Assembly (NCBI GenBank): GCA_964473245.1
Contig: CAYYOL010000022.1
Location: forward strand, 1-37,347
Origin: CAYZJV01 sp964473245
GTDB taxonomy: Bacteria; Spirochaetota; Spirochaetia; Sphaerochaetales; Sphaerochaetaceae
Length of the DNA: 37,347 nt
Direction of reading: 5' to 3'
The translations under genes and the position numbers were made by a program. This document shows, one piece after another, positions 25,242 through 31,354 of this stretch. The notes under the pieces were generated by a model, which was given only the letters and a program-made list of their open reading frames with translations, did not search any database and was not told the origin of the DNA. The first letter of the stretch is position 1; the number at the start of each line of letters is the position of its first letter.

Positions 25242-26611
25242 GCTATCGAAGAGATGACAGGAACGAGTCGTTCCATCGCCATAGCCCTGGATCCTTTCAC
25301 GAGCACGAGATCACCCTTGCGGGCATCCTCGAGCATCCGTTTCTGCAATTCGTCGTAGTCTTCGGTGAAAAACACGTTACGATCTAAACCGAGACTGCGC
25401 ATTTCGTTCCACGCACTCTCCATTTCCTTACCAAACAAATAGATATCATCTATTGAGCATGCGAGTAGTTTACGAGCTACCTGACGGTGAGCTTGAACGG
25501 TCTCCTCTCCTAGTTCCTTCATGGAACCGAGAACTGCCCGCTTTCTTCCGTGCCAGGGCAAGGTGCCCATATAGTCAAGGATCGTTGCTGTGGAGTCGAC
25601 GCTCGAATTGTAGTAATCCTCAATTACGGTCACTGCTCCATCGACGATTCTGCTCCGTCCCGGTACCGTGATGAACCGATTGAAACCTTCAGCGATATCT
25701 TCTGCTCGAACTTCGAATCTCTGGGCAACCGAAATTGCAGCCAAGGCATTCATGAGATTATGTTTTCCGACTGCTCGTACATACACCGGTATGCCACGGT
25801 AGGTGATCTTCCACCCCTGCAAGCCGAGCGATTCGACTTGATCGACACCACTGGTGCTGACCATGCCGAAGGGGATCGGATCTACCTGACGAATTTTGCC
25901 AATATAGCGTGACCATGCACTATTCTCCACAAGGAACGGAGCATCTATCTCTTTGTGGAACAATTTGCTCTTCTCTTTTGCAATTACCTGCACTGAACCC
26001 ATCTTCCCCACGTGCGAAATACCAATGTTCGTGATGACTGCAGCTTCTGGACTCCAGATATCGAGCATACGATCCATTTCCCCTACATGGTCGACACCCA
26101 TCTCGAACACGCCGAACTCGGTCTCTTTGTCTATTTCGAACACACTGATCGGCAAGCCGATCTCCGAATTGTAGTTCCCGGGAGTTTTCGCAGTCTTTCC
26201 CATGGTGGATAGAATGGCTGCAATCATCTCTTTGGTAGTGGTCTTGCCACAACTTCCTGTGACTCCGATCCGTCGTACTCCGGGGTGCTCGGAAACATGA
26301 ACTTGTGCCATTCGCTGCAACGCAGTGAGTGGATCCTCCACGACTATCAGAATTCCGGGCTGTCCCTCGACTTTTGCCTTGATTCGATGTGTATGCTTTG
26401 CTCCGATGAGCGCAGCGGTGGCTCCACGCTTGAACGCTTCTGCCACATAGTCATGACCATCGTGTTCCGCTCCAGGCAAAGCCACGAACAGAGCCCCGGG
26501 ACCGGCTGTTCGTGAATCTATGGTGATCATGTTCACCTTTGCCGCACGCACCGGACCTACCAGAGTTCCCCCTGCCATATGCGCCACTTTCTTGATATCC
26601 AAGCTCTTCAT
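25238..26611 (-). CDS. murF: UDP-MurNAc-tripeptide:D-Ala-D-Ala ligase MurF
   Basis: 457-residue Mur ligase that adds D-Ala-D-Ala to the UDP-MurNAc-tripeptide using ATP. Three-domain layout: N-terminal substrate domain with DSRTAGPGALFVAL, central ATPase domain with P-loop GVTGSCGKTTTKE (about 114-126), NYNSEIGLP and GKHNLMNALAA, and C-terminal Rossmann domain with EDYYNSSVDS and VLVKGSRAMAMERL. The N-terminal pattern and C-terminal KGSRAM motif favour MurF over MurE. ATG at 26611 has GGAGGAG 7 bases upstream and follows ftsL after 4 bases. MurC, MurD, MurE and Ddl are absent from the window. Confidence 0.96.
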   Translation of the reverse strand: MKSLDIKKVAHMAGGTLVGPVRAAKVNMITIDSRTAGPGALFVALPGAEHDGHDYVAEAFKRGATAALIGAKHTHRIKAKVEGQPGILIVVEDPLTALQRMAQVHVSEHPGVRRIGVTGSCGKTTTKEMIAAILSTMGKTAKTPGNYNSEIGLPISVFEIDKETEFGVFEMGVDHVGEMDRMLDIWSPEAAVITNIGISHVGKMGSVQVIAKEKSKLFHKEIDAPFLVENSAWSRYIGKIRQVDPIPFGMVSTSGVDQVESLGLQGWKITYRGIPVYVRAVGKHNLMNALAAISVAQRFEVRAEDIAEGFNRFITVPGRSRIVDGAVTVIEDYYNSSVDSTATILDYMGTLPWHGRKRAVLGSMKELGEETVQAHRQVARKLLACSIDDIYLFGKEMESAWNEMRSLGLDRNVFFTEDYDELQKRMLEDARKGDLVLVKGSRAMAMERLVPVISSIA

Positions 26612-26615
26612 ACGG

Positions 26616-26936
26616 CTACTCCTCCACCACGACGATCTTTGCCTGATCGAAAACTATCTTCTCGAGGGAAAGACCCTGTAATACCGATTGCCGAATGGTG
26701 ATTTCGGGCAATCGAGCCTCTGCCATTCGAGACTCAACCAGACGAGTCTGCTCTTCAGTCTGCGTCATGTTTGTAGCGATATACCGCATCTGCACCTCAA
26801 GCTCCCGATTACGAGCAGCTTGTGATACAGGAACGGCCAACGCTGCGAAGATGGTGATGATCATCCCGATGGCAACAACCCTCTCCTTGATTGAGAGATG
26901 AACGCTTCTTACGATTCCTCTATCATCTTCGCTCAT
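26616..26936 (-). CDS. ftsL: FtsL-like bitopic cell-division protein
   Basis: 106 residues: a basic cytoplasmic N-terminus, one transmembrane helix (about 18-40) and a periplasmic segment (about 41-80) with heptad-like spacing of hydrophobics suggesting a coiled coil. This is the size and topology of FtsL, which bridges FtsQ and FtsI/FtsW. Sequence conservation is too low to identify it by motif; the call rests on topology and on position between rsmH and murF, where ftsL always lies. The ATG overlaps the rsmH stop (ATGA) and has GGAGGTG upstream. Confidence 0.8.
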   Translation of the reverse strand: MSEDDRGIVRSVHLSIKERVVAIGMIITIFAALAVPVSQAARNRELEVQMRYIATNMTQTEEQTRLVESRMAEARLPEITIRQSVLQGLSLEKIVFDQAKIVVVEE

Positions 26937-27871
26937 GCTTCACCTCCCAGCTTCTCAGCAACCCGGAACTTCGCACTTCGCGATGGAGGATTGGCTTTGC
27001 ACTCCTCTTCTGTTGGAACGATCGGCTTCTTGGTGATAATCGCGATATCCGGCTTTCCGTTGCATGTGCAACGCATTGCCTCGGGTGGACAGACACACCC
27101 ATCTGCCTTCCTTCTGAACAGGTACTTTACCGGTCGATCTTCAAGCGAGTGAAAGCTGATGACTCCGACTCTCCCTTTTGGTCGAAGCAGATCGATCGCT
27201 CGCTCAACGGCGGGGACGATTCTATTCAACTCATCGTTCACTGCAATGCGCAGTGCCTGAAATGTCCTGGTCGCTGGATGGATTCGGCCGTATCGATACG
27301 AGGAGGGAACAGATCCACGGATGATGCCAGCAAGAGCATCTGACTGCGATATGGGACCATGTTGTCGTTCAGAACAGATTGCTCTGGCAATTCTTCTCGA
27401 GTAGCGTTCCTCTCCAAACTGATAGATGATGTCTGCCAATGCCTTTTCGGAATAGGTGTTGATGATCTCGAAAGCCGAAATCGGAGCGGAGGGGTCGAGC
27501 CTCATATCGAGGGTCTCCTCCTTACCGAAACTGAAACCCCGAGTCGACTCCTCATAGTGGTATACCGAGATTCCCAGATCGAACAACACAAGTGCCGGAG
27601 CCTCTCCCGCATAGTCTCTGAGGAACTCGTCAAACCACGTATTCACTGCGGAGAACCGCTCACCGAACGGTGCCATACGGTGTATCGCCTTCTTGAGAAT
27701 CGTTGGATCTCGATCGAGACCTATGACACGAAGATTGGGATATCGAGAGAGAAAGGAGAACGTATGCCCTCCTTCACCGAGCGTGCAGTCGATCATCAGC
27801 GGGTGTTCCCCGTGAGGAACAAGCATCTCAAGTACTTCGTTCGCGAGGACAGACTGATGAACATACTCCAT
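26933..27871 (-). CDS. rsmH: 16S rRNA m4C1402 methyltransferase RsmH (MraW)
   Basis: 312-residue SAM-dependent methyltransferase modifying C1402 in the ribosomal decoding centre. It starts MEYVHQSVLANEVLEML, followed by DCTLGEGGHT (SAM loop), GLDRDP, FDLGIS, FSFGKEETLDMRLD, PATRTFQALRIAVNDEL, ISFHSLEDRPVK and a C-terminal RSAKFRVAEK, all conserved in the family. A start five codons earlier (27886) is open, but ATG 27871 has GGAGG 8 bases upstream, encoded in the end of mraZ, and lies one base after the mraZ stop, so coupling is likely. Confidence 0.97.
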   Translation of the reverse strand: MEYVHQSVLANEVLEMLVPHGEHPLMIDCTLGEGGHTFSFLSRYPNLRVIGLDRDPTILKKAIHRMAPFGERFSAVNTWFDEFLRDYAGEAPALVLFDLGISVYHYEESTRGFSFGKEETLDMRLDPSAPISAFEIINTYSEKALADIIYQFGEERYSRRIARAICSERQHGPISQSDALAGIIRGSVPSSYRYGRIHPATRTFQALRIAVNDELNRIVPAVERAIDLLRPKGRVGVISFHSLEDRPVKYLFRRKADGCVCPPEAMRCTCNGKPDIAIITKKPIVPTEEECKANPPSRSAKFRVAEKLGGEA

Positions 27872-27872
27872 A

Positions 27873-28334
27873 TCAATGTCCTCCATCTTGCAAGAGGAGG
27901 CTCAAACTTTGTGAAGCAGCAGAGAACGAAGGCTCGCTCTCATTGAGGAATGTATCGTAGGCCGAAACGCTCCAGAGTTCGAGATAGGTACTGATTCCCA
28001 GAAGTACCGACTCCTCTTTCACCGCTAGGCCGACTCCTTCTCGTAAAGATGGTGGAACAAGGAGTCTTCCAGATTTGTCTATTTCACACTCCATGGCAGG
28101 AGCGATGATTCTCCGTTGAAGCAATCGAAGATTGGCATCGAACATGGCACCAGGACCGTCCATGATCTTTGCTCGGATGTTCTCGAAAAATGGTGGAAGC
28201 ATAAGCCAAAGGCAGGGCTCGACGGCACGGGTGATGACGAGAGTGCTACGGTCGCCAAGAGCGGACCTGAGCTTTGCTGGAATGAGAATACGGCCTTTTT
28301 CATCAATTGTGTTTCGGTACTCTCCCGTCAACAT
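27873..28334 (-). CDS. mraZ: Transcriptional regulator MraZ
   Basis: 153 residues with two tandem AbrB/MraZ-type DNA-binding repeats: the first starts MLTGEYRNTIDEKGRILIPAKLR, the second is ECEIDKSGRLLVPPSLRE (about 83-100). MraZ forms rings that bind short direct repeats in its own promoter and represses or tunes the division cluster in Mycoplasma and E. coli. Candidate repeats lie in the upstream region. ATG at 28334 has GAGGA 10 bases upstream. It is the first gene of the division/cell-wall run. Confidence 0.97.
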   Translation of the reverse strand: MLTGEYRNTIDEKGRILIPAKLRSALGDRSTLVITRAVEPCLWLMLPPFFENIRAKIMDGPGAMFDANLRLLQRRIIAPAMECEIDKSGRLLVPPSLREGVGLAVKEESVLLGISTYLELWSVSAYDTFLNESEPSFSAASQSLSLLLQDGGH

Positions 28335-28375
28335 GTTCCCACCATCCTCTACAAAAATGGTAAAATCTGGGAATA

Positions 28376-28424
28376 TTTACCACTCTTTACCACAAACTAT
28401 ACCCTTTCTCCCACCGGGGAACAA
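28376..28424 (-). promoter_or_regulatory. Predicted mraZ promoter with MraZ-type operator boxes
   Basis: On the minus strand: TTGTTC (28419-28424), a 17-bp spacer and TATAGT (28396-28401), upstream of mraZ. Two identical GTGGTAAA boxes (28386-28393 and 28376-28383) repeat with an exact 10-bp period just downstream of the -10, over the expected start site. A third, looser box beginning GTGGG (28410-28414) lies 21 bp further up, in the spacer. Known MraZ sites are short GTG/TGGG-containing repeats spaced 10 bp apart. Confidence 0.6.
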
Positions 28425-28552
28425 CCTACAAGTCGGGAACAAGTGGCCTCCTTTCTCTTGCAATAGCGTAGTTTACTAAACAGATGTCGTCTAATGACCT
28501 GTTTATTTTTACATATTTATGCTTAAGTGTTATTTATGCAGAGAGAATTCTA

Positions 28553-28569
28553 CCTGTTGCGCAAACAGG
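28553..28569 (+). other. Small hairpin in the leader of the 78-residue gene
   Basis: CCTGTT (28553-28558) and AACAGG (28564-28569) form a 6-bp stem with a 5-base loop, about 24 bases before the AGGAG of the next gene. There is no T run, so it is not an intrinsic terminator. A possible promoter lies upstream (TTTACA 28508-28513, 17 bp, TATTTA 28531-28536), but its -10 is poor. Confidence 0.3.
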
Positions 28570-28606
28570 CAAAAAGCGGTTACTGTACTACTTAGGAGAA
28601 GAAATC

Positions 28607-28843
28607 ATGACCGGCTACGAAACGAATGTAACAACGTATTATGGCAGAAAATCGAAGAGCGGTGGATATGAATGGGTAGTCTGCATCTCGAGTGAAGGAT
28701 GTTTCATTACCGACCCGATCGAGGATTGGGAAAAGGACAACGACTACTACGACGAGGCTCAATCGAACTCGGGAATCTACGACACACTAGAAGTTGAAGA
28801 GGCTGAGAAGATTCTCGCCAAATGGGGGCGATCGCTCCTGTAG
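28607..28843 (+). CDS. Small acidic protein of unknown function
   Basis: 78 residues; I do not recognise it. It starts MTGYETNVTTYYGRK and is rich in Tyr, Asp and Glu, with two cysteines (C26, C32), an acidic aromatic middle (about 36-50) and a C-terminal helix-like segment (about 60-74, EVEEAEKILAKW). No signal peptide or membrane segment is visible, so it is probably cytoplasmic. The frame is open to 28484, but ATG 28607 is the likely start: AGGAG lies 8 bases upstream, and the longer version would begin with residues translated from AT-rich leader DNA. It stands alone, divergent from mraZ and ending 14 bases from the convergent GH57 branching-enzyme gene. The clean ribosome site and distinct protein-like composition support a real gene. 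Confidence 0.7.
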   Translation: MTGYETNVTTYYGRKSKSGGYEWVVCISSEGCFITDPIEDWEKDNDYYDEAQSNSGIYDTLEVEEAEKILAKWGRSLL

Positions 28844-28857
28844 CCTCTATTCGACTC

Positions 28858-30468
28858 CTATCCGTTGTAACGATTTCTTGTGCTGTTCAGGTTGAACATA
28901 TTGTAATCGATATCAGGAAATACGATATTTCGCTTTTCGGCCTTCACCAGCCACTCGGTATTCACTGCGTTCTTGCACATGTTCTCATATACAACATTGA
29001 AGTTTCCCAAGTGATTCCGCATGCGTTTCTCCGCATACATTGCCGATGTTCCGTTATGAATGATGAATGGCCAATCTGAAGCCATGGCTAAAAGTACCTC
29101 TCGCGCTGCCTGATTCAGAAACCGTTGCTTCAACGAACTCTGACCGGGGAACCTGATGGCAAGCTCCTCCATACGTTCGATCGCCTTGAGAATATGCCGA
29201 TACATCCACACATTCTTCCCGTCTGTCCAGACATCCGAGTAGCCACCCTCGCCCCAACTGGACAGAGACGGTTGCAGAACCTGTGACTCGGGATACTTAG
29301 CCAGATAATCGAGTTGTGTCTCGAAGGCGATATCTCCACGCTTGGCAGCACCTCTGAGAACAGCCTCAAGCCAATCGATTCCTTCGAACCACCAGTGCCC
29401 GAACAGTTCTGTGTCAAATGCAAGCGTGTAGAATGGATCCCGATCGAGCGAAGGAGCTAGCCGTTCGCCCTTCTGAGCAACGGTATACAGGAAATTCTCA
29501 GCGTGTTCCTGCACCCGCTTTTTAGCAATATCCGGTCGGTAGAACTGTTTATCATTTCCCTTCCCGGTGATGGCATAATATTTGAATCCGGTGAACACTC
29601 TCACTTCGGGCTCGTGTATGAACGGACGAATGTAGTCCAATGGCAAATCATATCCGATATCTCTGTAGAATTCTCGATAGACGGGATCGGTAGGATACCC
29701 TTCTGCATTTGACCATACCAGATTCGTCAGATGGAAGTCTCTGGCGAATCCAAACACCCCATTGGGACACGATACCGGAGCATAGTTACCCCGTTGCACC
29801 GGCTCCTCGGAAAGGACAAGTGCCTGTGCAGCAAGTTGGAAGAACTCTATCTCCTCATTTTGCAAATACTCTTCCAAACCAGGAAAATATCCACACTCAG
29901 GGAGCCAGAATCCTTTCGGCCGTTTCTTGAAGTGATTGATATGAGACTGGACGGCGAGTTCAACCTGAGCCCCAATAGCAGATGGATATTCACTGAACAA
30001 CGGCATATAGGCATGTGTTGCCGCGGTTGTGATCAGCTCAAGATGTCCAGACTCCTCGAGATCTCTGAATCCCGAGAGTATATTGCACTGATATGTTTCG
30101 AAATAGTCTTCAAGGTTCTTATTGATGGTCTCTAGGTACATGAGAGCCAGTCTTTGGCACTCTGAATCCTCGAATTCACACCGAGCCACCTCTTTCTGTC
30201 CCAGTTCTTGGTGCAACCGAAGATAATCGGTGAACCGACCTTGCAGTATCGGGTCGCTCAACATGGTGCACAGAGTAGGAGAGAGCGACATAGTGATTGC
30301 AAAGGGAACCTGCTCCTGTCTCAACCTCTTCAGCATACGCAAGAGTGGAAGATAGGTCTCGCTGATCGCCTCGAACAACCAATCCTCTTCAAGAAACCGA
30401 GGATATTCCGGGTGCCGGACATAGGGCATGTGAGCGTTCAGCACCAAGCCGATAGTGTTTCTCGCCAT
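28858..30468 (-). CDS. GH57 1,4-alpha-glucan branching enzyme
   Basis: 536 residues. Family GH57 with the branching-enzyme (DUF1957-type) C-terminal region. Motif 1 is NAHMPY (11-16), the catalytic nucleophile E191 lies in GFWLPECGY, and the acid/base D352 lies in FDTELFGHWW. Total length and the positions of E191 and D352 match characterised GH57 branching enzymes from Thermus and Thermococcus. The role is to introduce alpha-1,6 branches into glycogen-like polymers in the cytoplasm; no signal peptide is seen. The open frame includes an upstream TTG overlapping the DUF4912 stop, but the ATG at 30468 has GGAGG 6 bases upstream and is preferred. It forms an operon with the DUF4912 gene. Some GH57 members of this shape are amylases, so branching activity is likely rather than proven. 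Confidence 0.85.
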   Translation of the reverse strand: MARNTIGLVLNAHMPYVRHPEYPRFLEEDWLFEAISETYLPLLRMLKRLRQEQVPFAITMSLSPTLCTMLSDPILQGRFTDYLRLHQELGQKEVARCEFEDSECQRLALMYLETINKNLEDYFETYQCNILSGFRDLEESGHLELITTAATHAYMPLFSEYPSAIGAQVELAVQSHINHFKKRPKGFWLPECGYFPGLEEYLQNEEIEFFQLAAQALVLSEEPVQRGNYAPVSCPNGVFGFARDFHLTNLVWSNAEGYPTDPVYREFYRDIGYDLPLDYIRPFIHEPEVRVFTGFKYYAITGKGNDKQFYRPDIAKKRVQEHAENFLYTVAQKGERLAPSLDRDPFYTLAFDTELFGHWWFEGIDWLEAVLRGAAKRGDIAFETQLDYLAKYPESQVLQPSLSSWGEGGYSDVWTDGKNVWMYRHILKAIERMEELAIRFPGQSSLKQRFLNQAAREVLLAMASDWPFIIHNGTSAMYAEKRMRNHLGNFNVVYENMCKNAVNTEWLVKAEKRNIVFPDIDYNMFNLNSTRNRYNG

Positions 30469-30470
30469 GC

Positions 30471-31208
30471 TCAACCTCCCACCTGTTCATCTATACGTTC
30501 AACCACTTCACGCAATAGTGGATTCTCCACCATCACGCCACCTTTCGATACCAGCGATGAGAACAACAGAGAAAATCTTGCATCGTCCTCTGCCAGTTTT
30601 GGTGCATGATCGAGCCAATAGCTCTTCGGAGTAGAGACGGTGTCGGATTGGCACAACAGACCAACACCATCCTCCGGATCACGATAGTACAGTGATACAC
30701 TGTATACACGCCCCCGCTCTGGGAGGTTTATATTCCAGCTCGAATCGCTAATCTGAATGTCGATATCGTAACTCTCCTCGGGTAACCGTTGATCGGGAGA
30801 CATATGCATGGTGACTCTGAGAAAAAAGGAGAATGAGTCGAATGCCTGATCCAACTTATGGAGATCCTGTGGACAGATGCTCCAAAACGCATGTGCCCAG
30901 TACGGGTTCTTCAATAGTAGATGAATGCGAGTTTCACTGTAGCCTTCAGGAAGAGGTTCCACTCCAGGAAGCGCACCAGTGAAGATATCCACCGCATGCT
31001 CGACCAGTGTATTCATAAACCGTTTTTGATTTGATGGTGAGTAGGAGTTTCCTTCTCCGGAAAGGCTGTCCTCACTCTCTTCATACACCTCTTCGAGGGC
31101 CTCAAGAAGGTCCTCTCGATCCATCATATCAGCATCTTCAATCCCCTGCTTATGAGCGATGTAACGCAACTCTCCAAGAGACAAGGCCTCAATGTTAGGT
31201 GTGATCAT
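30471..31208 (-). CDS. DUF4912 protein with Rho-N/SAP-like N-terminus
   Basis: 245 residues. The first 35 residues (LSLGELRYIAHKQGI, then EDLLEAL) look like the small helical motif seen at the N-terminus of Rho and in SAP-type modules. An acidic Ser/Glu linker follows (about 36-60). The rest matches DUF4912: LLLKNPYWAHAFWSICPQDL, then a beta-rich region with DIDIQISDSSWNINLPERGRVY and a Tyr-rich strand. The domain's function is not established. The layout resembles a carbohydrate-binding or CBM-like fold, and genes of this family are found with GH57 enzymes, as here. It starts at ATG 31208 with GGAG about 9 bases upstream and is coupled to the branching enzyme downstream. Confidence 0.75.
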   Translation of the reverse strand: MITPNIEALSLGELRYIAHKQGIEDADMMDREDLLEALEEVYEESEDSLSGEGNSYSPSNQKRFMNTLVEHAVDIFTGALPGVEPLPEGYSETRIHLLLKNPYWAHAFWSICPQDLHKLDQAFDSFSFFLRVTMHMSPDQRLPEESYDIDIQISDSSWNINLPERGRVYSVSLYYRDPEDGVGLLCQSDTVSTPKSYWLDHAPKLAEDDARFSLLFSSLVSKGGVMVENPLLREVVERIDEQVGG

Positions 31209-31262
31209 GAAAAACGCTCCCCAGTATGCTATAATGCAGCCTGTTGTAACACATGCTGTTCA

Positions 31263-31291
31263 ATCGTAGAGAAATCGGAAAAAATAGTCAA
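31263..31291 (-). promoter_or_regulatory. Predicted promoter of the DUF4912-branching enzyme operon
   Basis: On the minus strand, TTGACT (31286-31291, 5 of 6), a 17-bp spacer and TACGAT (31263-31268). It gives a leader of about 50 bases with a Shine-Dalgarno. Its -35 lies 28 bp from the -35 of the divergent GH57 gene. Confidence 0.55.
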
Positions 31292-31319
31292 CACAACCAT
31301 TTCCACACCTCGCATCCTA

Positions 31320-31348
31320 TTACCAAGTCTTACCTAATATGGTAGTAT
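31320..31348 (+). promoter_or_regulatory. Predicted promoter of the 781-residue GH57 gene
   Basis: TTACCA (31320-31325), a 17-bp spacer and TAGTAT (31343-31348). The expected transcription start coincides with the ATG at 31355. No Shine-Dalgarno is present upstream of that ATG. Confidence 0.45.
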
Positions 31349-31354
31349 TCGCGC

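Noticed and set aside
28484..28606. An N-terminal extension of the 78-residue protein
   Set aside because: It comes from AT-rich leader DNA and has no ribosome site, whereas ATG 28607 has AGGAG at the right distance.
28335..28606. A non-coding RNA gene in the largest intergenic gap
   Set aside because: The gap is explained by the mraZ promoter/operator and the leader of the 78-residue gene. The only hairpin is a 6-bp stem without a terminator tail.
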